Shown piece after piece: positions 23,898 through 35,516 of a DNA stretch of 64,000 nucleotides. The stretch comes from Nilaparvata lugens. Lineage: Eukaryota > Arthropoda > Insecta > Hemiptera > Delphacidae. The notes under the pieces were generated by a model, which saw only the letters and a list, made by a program, of their open reading frames with translations, did no database searches and was not told the origin of the DNA. Location of the stretch: positions 55,168,503-55,232,502 of the forward strand of contig NC_052510.1 in NCBI RefSeq assembly GCF_014356525.2, written 5' to 3'. Both the position numbers and the translations under genes were made by a program. How positions within the stretch are numbered: the stretch's first letter is position 1; each line of letters begins with the position of its first letter.

Positions 23898-24334
23898 TAC
23901 AGAGTGAGTCATGTGTATGGGAACCCTTCAATGAATTGAAGACGGTTGTAGAAATAATAATACTGTAACTTTCAGGATAAGTTACTGGTCAAATACTCTA
24001 CCTTTTGAAATAAAACTGAATTTAAACTCCTCATAAAGGGGTGACCTAGGGGTTGTAACTCGAATATTTTGAATGTAAACACCCATTGTGTGGTACATAA
24101 TTTTAAAGGCCTTTTTAAAACAAGAAAAATGGCATCGATGAAAATGTTTGAATTACAAACCCCTTCGAGTTACAACCCCTAAGTCCAACACCTTTATGAG
24201 GGGTTGAAATTCAGTTGTACTTCAAAAAGGTACAGTATTTGACCAGTCACGTATCCTGAAAGTTACAGTATTATATCTATAACTTACAGTCTCCAATTTA
24301 TTGATGGTTTCCCATACATATGACTCACTGTGTA
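23898..24334. mobile_element. Mariner-like foldback MITE with TA flanks
   Basis: The two halves, about 200 bp each, are imperfect inverted copies. The ends read TACAGAGTGAGTCATGTGTA and the complement TACACAGTGAGTCATATGTA, flanked by TA (23896-23897, 24335-24336). Both arms hold ACTGTAACTTTCAGGATA and GGGGTTGTAACTCGAA. A diverged relative is at 34569-34990. Confidence 0.8.
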
Positions 24335-24336
24335 TA

Positions 24337-26204
24337 TGTAAAACATACATAATTTATCATAGTATTTGTAGCTATTCATTCAAATCACAATTTGCCAAAT
24401 ATGGACAACATTATTCCAATATTATATCACAATTTCTTTGTGATATGATGAAAATATCTCAGTTCTTCGTAGTGAGTCTCATGAATCATAGTTTCTCCTT
24501 TCAAAATATATCATAATGTTAACAAAGCTGGCGAGCACGAATTATTATTTTGAATAGTATATCCGATTTTTGTGATATACATGAATTTCTTGTTATTGTA
24601 TCTATACAGGAAATGGAGAGATTGAATTTGAATTTGAACAGTTAAAGTTCGCAGTTTGTATTTTTTATCTATTGTCAATAGTCTACTATAGCTATCTAGT
24701 CTGGAGACTAATGAGCTAATTTTTTCTACCCTAACATACTACTTGAAAATTTAACAGCGAATATCTCAAAAGTTTGTATTGAAATTACCCTCATGAATTA
24801 CCCTAACCCATTTGTATCGTTTGAACTTCTATTAACATATTCAAACACTTTATCTGAGCTTATTGCATCCAAATCGTTTCAAATTCCCAATCGTTGAACT
24901 TTCAGCACAGTCTCGATCTAAGTTCGATCGTTGAATGCAACTGCAGAAAACATGTTCCAGTACAGAGCACTGTAGCGAATCCAGAGCATCTTTTGTGAAT
25001 TGTACTGCAGCTGCAGGCATTTTGCCAGCGTAAGACGAATAACGAATATAATGGCTGGCCCAGAGAAGCAGAGCTGGCGAAAGGATTGAGTGTAATAACG
25101 ATGGTCGAGTGGGGAGGCAGTGCAATTGCGTCATACGAGTCAGTCTTTCTGAGAAGCCAGGATTCTTTGTGCTCTGTAGCCTGTTAACGTCTGCTGGAGA
25201 ATGAATGCAAAATTCATTTCCTTTGCCAGACCAGGCTGGGCCCGAGAGAAAACGCCAACATTAGCTATTCCCGCAATAGTGGCTTGTTTTTACATCCTAC
25301 TTACGTCTTTAGTTCACTGACTTGCCTTTGCAACTGATCTCTCCCTCTGGTGGTTGTTTTTCATGTCGAAAGCCTTTGTTAGTAATTACAACTTTGTTTC
25401 GACTCATTTGCAAATGTGAATTTTAATAGGGACATTGTTGAATAGGGTGTAGAAATGAGGATATGAATTAATTCACAAGATGTGTATATGTCATTACTGT
25501 TTGCAGTAAATAATTGATTGTGATTAAGGTCTATAAATACAGGTCATGACACAATCCCGTGATGCATTGCAAAATCGCCATTTTATGGGGTTCTAGTTCC
25601 ACAATTTTCAAATTATCAGCTGTTATCATTATAGATTGAACAATATGATGTGTTATTTTGTTATATTGTTCAAGGAATGTTGCTTGGCTTTGAATTGTAA
25701 AATAAATTCTTCCCACAGAATAATAATATTTAGATTCCAACTGAGGGGGTCAAAGATCATTAATCATTGTTCAATTGCTGGTAAATTTGATAGATTTATA
25801 TGTAGCAAGACAATAGAGTTTTGTTTAGTAAAAAAGGGGTACAATTAATACTTCTTATCACTATTTAGCTGATAATTGAGAAAGGAGAGCAATTTGAGAC
25901 ATGAAACTGTACGTTTGATTTGGTAAAAGTATACTGAATAGTTAAATATAAGGAATAGGTAAATATCATTTCTATATTCATTTCATGAATGAAGAATTGA
26001 TTGATGTAAGTAAACTTTAGGCTCAATTTTCTCGATACTAACAATATGTCTCTTGGACCCCTTGTATTATAACCCCTTCAACTAGGAACTGGATTGTTGA
26101 TTTTTAGATTGGGAACTTCAGACTCTTTCTGAGGTTTTCCTTTTGTCCCAATGCCTTATGAATCATAATTAGAAGTTACAAGAATAAGAACAATTTTAGA
26201 TACT
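24337..26204. other. Non-coding stretch, no gene recognised
   Basis: 24860-25330 is richer in G+C, and a GTAAGT donor on the minus strand at 25302-25307 lacks a matching acceptor upstream. No exon can be supported. Confidence 0.3.
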
Positions 26205-26610
26205 GTAATAAAAAAATGAAAGGTAGTGAGAAGAATCATGGGTCCTGTTTTTGAGAATGGTCTTTGGAGAGGAAGAAAAAATTTGGAAATAGAGCAGTTC
26301 TTAAACAATGAAGACATTGTGCGGTTTATTAAAGCTGGCAGAATAAGATGGATGGGACATATGGTGAGAATGGGAGATGAAAGAGTAGTGAAATGTATAT
26401 GGAAGGAAAGGATATATAACAGAAGAAGAAAAGGTCGACCGAGAAATAGATGGACGGATGATGTGGAACGAGATCTGAGAACGCTTGGAGTTCGTAACTG
26501 GAGGGGGCAGGCCGAGGATCGTGACAGATGGAGAGGCTATGTGAGGGAGGCCAAGGGTTGCAAAGACCTGTAGAGCTGAGGAGTAAGTAAGTAAGTAATA
26601 AAAAAATGAA
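26205..26610 (+). mobile_element. 5'-truncated LINE with 16-bp target duplication
   Basis: The inserted part is 26221-26594 (374 bp). GTAATAAAAAAATGAA stands on both sides (26205-26220, 26595-26610), a perfect target duplication. The insert ends in a (GTAA)n tail. A short insertion of this kind is the normal product of incomplete target-primed reverse transcription. Confidence 0.95.
26226..26573 (+). pseudogene. Carboxyl end of an RTE-type reverse transcriptase
   Basis: 116 codons open to a stop (26571-26573). Motifs include RWMGHMVRMGDERVVK, KGRPRNRWTDDVERDL and WRGQAEDRDRW, the carboxyl signature of RTE-like LINE proteins also seen at the end of the element at 1709-1918. The catalytic RT domain is missing, so the piece cannot act by itself. 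The frame is intact, so the insertion is probably fairly recent. Confidence 0.85.
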
Positions 26611-27690
26611 TTATTGAAATTTAATTATTGAAAAATCGTAAACCTGAATTTACATATTATTTGAACCAGAATATTGTTTTTAAAAAGCATAATGTATGAT
26701 TTTGTTATGAGCAGATTGGAATATTGAAATGTACCGCCATAAAGACCCCACATAATGGCCGCTCCATAAGGAACACGAGTGTCATGACCTGTATTTTATA
26801 GATCTTGATTGTGATATATTAGCTTTTTATAATGGCCCATTCTCATTAAAATTTTATAGACAGTGAAATCATTTTTATATAATGGAAATGTATGATCTTT
26901 CATAGTTTCTTTGTGAGATCTTAGGAATCTCTCCAATCTTCTCAAACAAAGTTTAGCAAAATACTATAAACAAAATTCAAGAGCAATCGTTGAAACTTCT
27001 ATTACTGGTTTTTGGTCAAATAATCTCATTTTTATGCTGAAAATAATCTCTATTTAATCCTTGACCAATATAGAAGGCTTAACCAATGGGTTTTACCTTC
27101 ACAAACAATATTCTTATCAATTTATGTCAAAATAGAATAGCTTATTAGTCTTTAACTAGGTGCTATAAAAATCAAGAAAAAAAAATAATTTCATAGTCAG
27201 AAATTCTGACCAATCAATTTCTGACTAATTCTAATGAATTTCTGACTACATAGTGCAATGTAGCCGAATTATTTTATATGAATTTTCACATTCTAAAGTA
27301 AGCTTCCACATTATTTGAAAAATCAAAAGTGTCGACGACGGTAAAAATTCATCACAATTGAAATTGGAATGGAGAAATGAGATGCCTCTGGGCAGTCGGT
27401 GACGAGGACGGAGCCAGGAACTATCTACATCAGATAAAAGGGGCCCGGCTCTATCCCCCTGTATAGAGACATCATTGTTCAGGACAATGTATCATGATTA
27501 ATCAATTATCAGATCAGAAATCAAATCTTATATTTTTTGTGCTTACCACAGAAGATTCGGATTTGAAATACTCATAATCACCGAAGTACTCATTAGGCTT
27601 AGTTGATACGAGAGAGGAAATCCCAAAGATTGTTTTTCAAAATAAATAAGATTAGACAAGGCAGCCAGGATGCGCAGCCAGCCAGGCATC
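26611..27690. other. Non-coding stretch, no gene recognised
   Basis: A/T-rich without supported exons or repeats. (CAGC)-type repeats begin near 27660 and continue beyond the next transposon (28535-28550), so that transposon interrupts a CAGCCAGCCAGG stretch. Confidence 0.4.
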
Positions 27691-28005
27691 CAGGGGCCTA
27701 TTTCACAAAGGTACAAGTATTGTTACCAACCATGGTTACGAACAAGTACTTGTAGTTACAAGTTTACAAGTACTCACGTTTCACAAAAATTTATGATCTA
27801 CAAGTTTACAAGTTTACAATTTTACAAGTCTACAAGTACTTCAATAGTAAACATAACCTATTTCCATGATGCTTTCTTTTTTTCATCCTTTATAAAGGTT
27901 ACTTGTACTTTTCAATAATTACTTTGAAAATATTTGAAAGCAATATAATGTTTTTTGTACAGTCTACTTCATTTATTGCTGAATTTATAACCTATACAGT
28001 ATAAC

Positions 28006-28044
<39 letters not shown>

Positions 28045-28523
28045 GATGTACTATATATGATGTATACTATATATACTGTGTATATATACTATAGTACACA
28101 TAACCTATGAGGTAACACATTAATAACTATTTTGGAAATTTATTAAATTCAATTTCCTGATGCATATATTACCAAAATAATGAATTTTAGAGGAATATAG
28201 GGCATTTTTGATTATTAGAAATATTTATTGAATATTTAAAATCATTTTAATGATCACTTGTAAATCCTTTACATAGCTTTCCACTTCGGTAGAAATTTCA
28301 TAGTTACGAACAAGTAATTTCGACAAAAATTGTTGGCTACAATGAAAATCTTTGTGAAACACTTGTTTGTAACAAGCAAATCACTTGTAAACTTGTAGAA
28401 ATTCATTGTAACTACAAGTTTACAATTCTGCTTTTGTGAAACGCTAGTAATCAGCTGTTCTCCAAAACCATGGTTGGCAACAAGACTTGTAACCTACTTG
28501 TACCTTTGTGAAACGGGCCCCTG
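27691..28523. mobile_element. 833-bp TIR element with ACAAGT-rich subterminal regions
   Basis: The ends CAGGGGCCTATTTCACAAAG and the complement CAGGGGCCCGTTTCACAAAG are inverted and the match continues through GGTACAAGTA and CCAACCATGGTT. ACAAGT/ACTTGT occurs many times just inside both ends (27705-27845, 28255-28500). A (TA)n run lies inside at about 28010-28040. No transposase; no clear target duplication, so the superfamily is open. Confidence 0.8.
28008..28042. repeat. (TA)n microsatellite
   Basis: About 30 bases of TA dinucleotides within the TIR element at 27691-28523, followed by looser TA-rich sequence to 28095. Confidence 0.9.
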
Positions 28524-28818
28524 GTCATACAGCCAGCCAGGCAGGCAGTCGCTCACTCAATCACCGGGCACTATTTTTAGACTAGGGCAGCCATCCTGCC
28601 AATCAGATTTTGGCTTCTGATTTGATGTCGAGCCCGATGACTACATTGATTACCTAAACGTAGCCTATTATAATTCTAACACTATCAATCGTTTAAAATT
28701 AAATGATTTTTCAATAATTTGATTAAATGATTCAATAAAATTAAATTATCAATCGTTTTTAATTACCACAATATCAACTTCTCAACTACACAAAAAATCT
28801 GGTTGGTACACTCACACA

Positions 28819-29613
28819 ACTTTCCTTGCCGTTATGAAAATTTATCACCTGACGCTAGTGTTCCCGCGCATCTCAAGTCTACTACTATTCAAAGATTTGA
28901 GCCAGCTGGTGACAGGGCAATAACGCTGAAGACACACGAGGTGTGCTATCTCTCCATAGTGAATCATTTAATAGAATCAACAGTTGCCAACAGTTTGCAA
29001 TTGGATGATCACATTTTCTCGAATTTCGAGCTTATTTTCAATTTTAGGTGAAAATGTTACTGAACATTAATTGTACAGATTTTCATGCTCAATCTTTTCC
29101 ATTTGGAATTTGTTGTTTAAATTGTATCTGAAGCCTGATAATTGGGAATCTAAAATCAAACTTTGCACAGATGGGGCGGAGCTCCTGAAATTTTTACAGG
29201 TATGAGACTTGTGGCAGTTGATAGAGCTTATCAATTACTATTCTAGGTATGAATTTAATCAAAATCGTTGGAGTCGTTTTTGAGAAAATCGCGAAAAACC
29301 CTGTTTTTGACAACATTTTCGCCATTTTAGCCGCCATCTTGAATTGCATTTGATCGAAATTGTTTGTGTCGGATCCTTATATTGTAAGGACCTTAGGTTC
29401 CAAATTTCAAGTCATTCCGTTAATTGGGAGATGAGATATCGTGTACACAGACGCACATACACTCATACACACACACACATACAGACCAATACCCAAAAAC
29501 CACTTTTTTGGATTCAGGGGATCTTGAAACGTATAGATATTTAGAAATTAGGGTACCTTAATTTTTTCGGAAAGCAATACTTTCCTTACCTATGGTAATA
29601 GGGCAAGGAAAGT
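28819..29613. mobile_element. TIR element with ACTTTCCTTGCC ends
   Basis: Left ACTTTCCTTGCC (28819-28830) and right GGCAAGGAAAGT (29602-29613) are a perfect 12-bp inverted pair, with partial extension inward. The right end has a second, subterminal inverted copy (ACTTTCCTTACC near 29578), so it can fold on itself. A short (AC)n run is near 29466. No transposase. I recall this end type as abundant in arthropod genomes; not searched. Confidence 0.6.
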
Positions 29614-30643
29614 AAAAGTAAACTATCAATCGTATTGTTCTGTATATCAAAACACAGAACATTATTCTAGGTTTTGGTTTAACCAGAGAGTCTCATTTTT
29701 ATGAAATTTGTATCTGAATTGATGTAATTTCGAGTTATCAAAAGTATTTTCATTTGAGTTTGATGCTTCATTACTTTCTCAAAAATGTAATAAAGGCATT
29801 ATAGCACAAACTAACCGAATGGAGCGCTCTTTCATTGGGAAAACAGAAACATCCTTTGAAATCCAGAAAACGAAAGGCAAAGCCTCGAATTTCCATTGGT
29901 TTTCGTCACAATTGAATTTTCTCTTTGTCTGCTTTGACATGAGAAGCAAAGTAATTTTCCAGCGTTGAATTTCCTCACATTTTCATCTTTCCACTTTCTT
30001 CGCGCGGCATTCTGATTCCCGTCAATACAGTAGCAGCGCATGATATTCAATCAGCTGCCTGATAATTGAATCACTAAGATAAGAGCTGATAACGCTCATC
30101 TATGCCAGGCTTAGTTGATTACTTGATGATGGAATTCAATCAAGATTCTCCGTGGAATTAGAGACGTAACTTGAAAGGCTCATCTCCTGAAAAAGTCAAG
30201 TTTGTTAGAAAATCAATGGAGCTCTTCCAGATGGAGATGAAAGAGCTTTGAGCCTTGATGTGGGAGTATCGGAAGAAAATTACTGATCAAAATCCCTGGA
30301 AGATCAAAGACTTTTCATAATCCTTACCTTAATTCTCATATTGGGGAAGCAAAATCACCTCTACTCTTAAATATAATAATGAATGTAATGCATTTTTTCA
30401 AGTAATTTTCATTTGAATTATAGAAACAGTTTTTGGTTGTCAAAGCCTGTTGCTATCATACATGTATATTTTGTTCCAAAATGATAACTGATAACCTTTG
30501 GATATATTCATAATGTTTACAGTTGGAATTATCAAATGAATATTGTAAGTAGAAAGGCGTTATTGAAGTTGTATTATATTCTTACGAAAACTAAGAAATA
30601 AAAATAGCTTCACAGTCTATTTCTTCTCCTAATCAGTAAAAAA
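29614..30643. other. Non-coding stretch, no gene recognised
   Basis: No supported exon or repeat. Confidence 0.35.
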
Positions 30644-31231
30644 ATCCTATTATATTAAGCGAGCAATTTCTGTATATCTGAATATATTTTTATATTTGGT
30701 TATTCATATTTATTTATGGTTATTTATGTCCAACGGATCTCGAAAACGTCTCTAACGATTTTCACGAAAATTGGAACATAGTGGGTTTATGATATAAAGA
30801 TTCTATTGCACTAGGTCTCATCCTTGGGAAAACTCGCTGAAGGACATAAAAAGAATAATAATCATTCATCCTTGGAAAAACAGATGATTTCGTCGTCTGT
30901 CGATAATGCGTGTGCATATGTGGGAGATCAGCTGTGTCATCAATCAGCTTACCGTATCTCGCGAAAAATCTAGAAATTTTAACAGACTCGATCAAAATAA
31001 TCTGATTTGTTGACATGACATGGTATATCATAATATTCAAAGCTAATCATTATTTTACAGTTTCAAGTGATTAGTGAGTGTTATTTTGTTATCAAATTTT
31101 GTTTGTAAACAATCTAAATTAGAACTTTCCTGTTTTCAAATATTTGGACTGTAAATTGGACCTGAATTCAAGTGTATGGAACATAACCTACTTTTTGGAT
31201 CATTTTATAGTGTATAAATCAAAATTCGAGT

Positions 31232-31264
31232 AGGAAACAGTTTTGGGCTGTGCCTGTCCTTCCT
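31232..31264 (+). repeat. Stem-loop of the (AATA)n-tailed family (copy c)
   Basis: AGGAAACAG and CTGTCCTTCCT pair with a bulge around TTTTGGGCTGTGC. The loop core GGGCTGTGCCTG matches the copies at 41238, 51408, 52092 and 59066. Confidence 0.55.
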
Positions 31265-31290
31265 CAATCATTTTGAAGAATTGCGGGTGT

Positions 31291-31788
31291 AAGTGCACGT
31301 CCAGTGCCAACATACCTATTATCAAATTTTTGATTGGGATCGATTTAGTATGTTATTTTGAGCACAAAATCACAAAAATTAAACGGCGCTCACTATTGTT
31401 TTTTAAATAAACTAAGTTCAAAGTAGCACAATTTTACATGCATTTAACCTATGAGTAGCAGCCATTTTGATTATTTAAATCATCAAATTATGATATTCCT
31501 AAACTGAGTTTTCCTAACCCAAAGCTTTTCCTAACCCAAGCTTTCCTAACATAAAGCTTTTCCTAACCTAAAGCTTTTCCTAACCTACAGCTTTTCCTAA
31601 CGTTAGCTACTTATGGTTGCTACTTATAGGTTAAATGCATGTAAAGTTCTACTACTTTGAACTTAGTTTATTTTAAAAACAATAGTGAGCGCCGTTAAAT
31701 TTTTGTGATTTTGTGCTCAAAATAACATACTAAATCGATCCCAACCAAAAATTTGATTGACAGGTATGTTGGCACTGGACGTGCACTT
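31291..31788. mobile_element. Foldback MITE with an internal minisatellite
   Basis: Arms of about 170 bp (31291-31460, 31620-31788) are inverted copies; the ends share AAGTGCACGTCCAGTGCC. Between them (31505-31605) is an irregular array of about six units TTCCTAACCTAAAGCTT. TA stands beside each end and may be the target duplication. No coding. Confidence 0.75.
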
Positions 31789-31850
31789 TAGCCGAATTGT
31801 GTTCTGTTTATCGATAGATAAATAACAAGCGAAGCTCGGTGACCCGATAT

Positions 31851-32940
31851 CCATCATTATCAGAACAATTAAAAATTAAGGTTACCCAATATGATTTCCC
31901 TGCTAATAAAAGTCATAATAATCTGTATTGTGATTTGTTATTGTATTGACGTGTATATTGATAAATCAAAAAGCATAGTTTGAGAATTTTTTACGTAAAA
32001 AGAGTCTGTTGAATCTTAAATTGGAGGTACCGGTATCCAATGTGTGATCAGAGGTTTCTTCATCCAATTACTCTGATAATTGTATTATTCACTACCCTCA
32101 TAATAATTGTATCATATCCTTCAAACTATGATCGAGAATATATGCACCAATGCTTCGAAGATCAACTTATCTTGTATCCCTCAACCAAGTGCATTCTCAA
32201 GAATTGAACAGTAAATGGTAATCCTATGGAAGAAATGTAATTAAAGATAGAAAGAGAAAATAAGAATAATTGAGTTTCAAAGTCAAAAAAATTATCATAA
32301 AGGTGTGATTCAATACTGATTAGAAGACTTTACAAGAAGTCGAGAATCTTTAGGCTTACTATAATTTACTTATAATTTATTCATGTTTATAAAGCCTATA
32401 ATTTAGGTTTTTATCATTTTTGTGTAATAAAATAATATGATAAACATCCTAATATTATTATTGTGTTTCTCTAGAATATTATGCTTATTTTATCAAACTG
32501 ATTGCTTGAAGTGTAATTATTGGTACAAATGAAAACTCAGGGGTTTGAGAATCATTGAATGGATCAAAACTTATTTTTTTATGATTACTCATAACTCTTG
32601 TAATTTTTTAAAAGGAATTACATTGACAATGATAACACTGGAACTGAAATCCAATTTTTGAAAACTGTTTCATCTACGTAGTTTTCTCATCCACAAAAGA
32701 AGACATATCTGCTGTGAAAGCCAGATAATATGGCACTTACGTATTCATTCTTCAGTTGCGTCTACAACAAAGTTCTAAAGCGTTTCATTCTAGAACATAG
32801 TTTATGTTTCATGAATGAAAAGGTTCCATTCATTCTAAAGCGTTTACAACAAAGTTTTCAGCAAAATGTTTATTTTTCCGTCCTTATAGGTACTATTAGA
32901 TTTAACATAACTCATCATACACACGAAACTCAATAAACTC
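31851..32940. other. Non-coding stretch beyond the minus-strand gene end
   Basis: A/T-rich, no repeat shared with the window and no exon supported. Confidence 0.35.
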
Positions 32941-32948
32941 ATTATATT

Positions 32949-32954
32949 TTTATT
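32949..32954 (-). terminator. Polyadenylation signal AATAAA
   Basis: AATAAA on the minus strand, 56 nt beyond the last base of the stop codon at 33010-33012. Spacing fits the proposed terminal exon, whose acceptor is at 33056. Confidence 0.4.
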
Positions 32955-33009
32955 TATGGACCTATGTTGGTTATCAGGTAGATCTGGACCAGGGGAGTGT
33001 TCGCTAACT

Positions 33010-33055
33010 TCATTCTCGAATATCTCTATTTGTATAATCCAGGTCATCAAAGCAT
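33010..33055 (-). CDS. Proposed terminal exon (exon 5) of an unnamed split gene
   Basis: A strong acceptor (GATTTTTTTTCAG) precedes the exon. Joined to the exon at 34116-34152 (which leaves two bases), the frame reads CFDDLDYTNRDIRE and stops with TGA at 33012-33010. An AATAAA follows. The product end would be acidic. A caveat: another frame of the same stretch (ALMTWIIQIEIF...) is also open, but it does not fit the phase of the upstream exon. The protein family is not recognised. Confidence 0.35.
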
Positions 33056-34115
33056 CTGAAAAAAAATCTTTGGTAGGCTATGAAGCAATATCACTCATCT
33101 CAAGTGCAATAATCGAATCTCCGGTTATGACTTCTCCAGCCATTAACTGTTTTGATAGCTTCTCTCAATGTTAATATATACTATAAACTTCGTCTCATAG
33201 CTTGTGCAAGCATTAATATCGGTTAAAGGAGATTTATAGCTGGGCTAGTTAAACTAGACAGTTATAGTTGGTTATGAAATTTATGATATGAGGGTGAACT
33301 ATATTGAAGCTCATATGAGATCTGAAACTTGTTGACTGATTTGAAATATAGACATGATTTTATGAAATATAAGATTTATTGATAATTGTTACAAGTATAA
33401 AAGTACAAGTATACTATGAATATAGCCTAGAGAGTTTATTGAAAAAAGTAAACTAATATAGTATAACTTGTATGTACTCGTAATTATCTTTCAATAACAA
33501 AAATAATATAATTGACCGAGCGAAGTGAGGTCTAAGATTCAAGTCGACGGTTTGGCATTTCTCTTAATGTTTAAATGTTTAAATTTTTATATGTTGCGCA
33601 TTTACGGCGAAACGCGGTAATAGATTTTCATGAAATTTGACAGGTATGTTCCTTTTTTAATTGCGCGTCGACGTATATACAAGGTTGTTGGAAATTTTGC
33701 ATTTCAAGGATAATATAAAAGAAAAAAGGAGCCTCCTTCATACGCCAAAATTAGAGTAAAGATCAGACTATAGAATTTATTCATCATAAATCAGCTGACA
33801 AGTGATTATAAAGATGTGTGGAGAAGCCAGTCTATTGCTGTATTTTCATAAGGTCTATAGTTTCAATCAGGTACTTGTGGATGAGAATACTGCGTGAGGT
33901 CTACTGTTCACAGAACTACTAGTTATTTTGAAGTAGTTTCTGTCTATCATAACCTACTATTCAACAGCATGAATTAGTTAAACGAAATGTGGAATATTAG
34001 CTCAATAATGTCAATTCATTGAGCTAATATCGATAAAAATAATGATATTGAAGAGGATTTAGACTCAAATCCATCTATCCGATTAGAATAGTGTTTGATT
34101 AAGACGTGTACTTAC
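33056..34115 (-). other. Proposed intron 4, with a dispersed repeat
   Basis: Bounded by the donor AAT|GTAAGT at 34116/34115 and the acceptor at 33056. It carries the repeat copy at 33511-33922. No other exon seen. Confidence 0.35.
33511..33922 (+). repeat. Dispersed repeat, copy 2 (uninterrupted)
   Basis: Inverted counterpart of 5719-6366, from ATTGACCGAGCGAAGTGAGG to AGAACTACTAGT. At about 33840 it shows the empty site (GCAATAGACTGG) of the MITE that interrupts copy 1. Confidence 0.85.
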
Positions 34116-34152
34116 ATTATTTTAGGTTCGTCCACCATTATTTCGGATACAT
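34116..34152 (-). CDS. Proposed 37-nt exon (exon 4) of an unnamed split gene
   Basis: Flanked by a strong acceptor (TTTATTTTTCAG) and a consensus donor (AAT|GTAAGTAC). Only one frame is open; it reads VSEIMVDEPKI with two bases left at each end. That requires one base from the preceding exon, as supplied by 53729-53754 (phase 1), and one from the next, as supplied by 33010-33055. Small exons can arise by chance, and the case rests on the paired splice sites and the phase agreement. Confidence 0.45.
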
Positions 34153-34517
34153 CTGAAAAATAAATATTGATTTAAAACCATTGATAGCTTCAGGTATCAT
34201 ATCTCTTACGGCCTAATATAAATATGAGTTACTGACTTTGAGATGAATACTGTATTCTTGAATCAAGGTATCATGCATAGGTATTTCTCATAATCAATCT
34301 CATACATAATTCAATTGTTGATTTTCAATGAATAATATTATTCAGTCAAAATGATGATTTTATTTTCAAGTTATTTAATTGTGTTAGGATGCTATCAGTG
34401 CTATGTAGCACACAACGTTAGTATTTAAACCTCAACGTCCTTCCTTACATCTCTAGTCCACGCTGGGTTAGCAGGAGTAGAGTATGTGACCCGCTCAACA
34501 CGTAGTCAATAATATAC
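34153..34517 (-). other. Intron sequence, nothing recognised
   Basis: Part of the proposed long intron between 53729 and 34152. No repeat with a second copy. Confidence 0.3.
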
Positions 34518-34563
34518 CATAGAGAAACAATAGCGTAAGTAATTACGCTATTGTTTCACTATG
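34518..34563. mobile_element. 46-bp palindromic derivative of the 21974 TIR element
   Basis: Two 21-bp arms (CATAGAGAAACAATAGCGTAA and its complement with one mismatch) around GTAA. The arms match the ends of 21974-22244 (CATAGAGAAACGATAGCATA), with the whole interior gone. Confidence 0.8.
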
Positions 34564-34568
34564 ATAAT

Positions 34569-34990
34569 ACAGAGTGAGTCATATGTAAGGTAACCCTTCA
34601 ATAAGTTGGATACTGTTGTAGATATAATACTGTAACTTTCAGGATACGTTATTGGTCGAATACTCTACCTTTTGACGTACAAATGAATTTCAACATCTTA
34701 TGAGGGGTTGACTTAGGGGTTGTAACTCGAATATTTAAAATGTAAACACCCTTAATTGTGGGGTACGTCATTTTAAAAGCCTTTTTAAAACAAGAAAGAT
34801 GGCATCAATAAAAAAGTTCTATGATGCTTCTATCCAAAATGGCGGCTGATTGGAGTATACATTTTTAGAAAAATGAGGTATTGTAACTCAAATATTTTAA
34901 ATGTAAACACCCATTGTGTGGTACATCATTTTAAATACCTTTTGAAAACAAGAAAGGTTAAATCAATAAAAATGTTCTATAAATGTAAAT
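34569..34990 (+). repeat. Mariner-like MITE relative with an internal duplication
   Basis: Starts TACAGAGTGAGTCATATGTA and follows the left arm of the MITE at 23898. The segment AAATGTAAACACCC...AAAACAAGAAAG occurs twice (about 34737 and 34898). The right inverted end is missing or diverged. Confidence 0.65.
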
Positions 34991-35042
34991 ATGAATGTTT
35001 CATATTTCATTTCAATGTTTCATGCTCTATCTATTCAAGACC

Positions 35043-35516
35043 TCTATCTCTATATATAAAAATGAATGTCTGTTCTTGTGTTAGTTTGTTTATTCCCTAT
35101 GGACTCGAAAACTACTTGACAGAACGGCATGAAACTTTGAGAATATGCTATGTGAATATTGGGGATGGTTTCTGACCAGACATTTTAATAGGGGGCCTAA
35201 TAATAGTAATATATTAATCCATTTTACAGATTTATGTTTTCGAAATTGTCGGCTGAGCGGCTAACTTAGAACGGAAAGATCATGCTGTTATATTATGATT
35301 TAGAATCTAAACTTACCAGCTGTAATAAGCACATCACGTGTGATAAAATTGTTTACTGGTATCAAAACGGTAGTTGAGCACATAGGAAGTCCGTATTGAG
35401 ATTTGAATGAAAATATTGATTGTAGATAAATAAATTCCATGATTCACCAAATAAAGTTAGGTGTGACATGAGATACATTGACTTTTTGGCGGTACAAAGT
35501 TCGTCGGGTAAGCTAG
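35043..35516 (+). mobile_element. Non-autonomous Helitron
   Basis: Begins TCTATCTCTATATATAAAAA and ends GTTCGTCGGGTAAGCTAG followed by T. The TC start and CTAG (CTRR) end, without inverted repeats or target duplication, are the Helitron hallmarks. The text after the start (ACTCGAAAACTACTTGACAG) also recalls insect Helitrons. No Rep/helicase. A second 3' end is at 54656-54995. Confidence 0.75.

Larger units (their letters stand above)
30644..31850 (+). repeat. Dispersed 'GAGCAATTTCTGT ... GCTCGGTGCCCCG' repeat, long copy
   Basis: Starts TATTATATTAAGCGAGCAA, passes CCAACGGATCTCGAAAACG and GCACTAGGTCTCATCCTTGG, and ends GCGAAGCTCGGTGACCCGAT. Other copies: 36277-36355 (end only, inverted), 39195-39415 (start only, inverted), 42318-42956, and 55245-55494 (short, both ends). 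The CGAGC-GAA-GCTCG hairpin near the 3' end recalls Helitrons, but a CTRR end was not identified. This copy is interrupted by the hairpin element at 31291-31788. Confidence 0.7.

Noticed and set aside
31505..31605. Telomere-like CCTAA repeats
   Set aside because: The unit is about 17 bp with AAAGCTT between CCTAA motifs; it is the loop of a foldback element, not an array of TTAGG.
32844..33050. 68-codon minus frame as the coding frame of the last exon
   Set aside because: It is out of phase with the preceding exon; kept only as an alternative.
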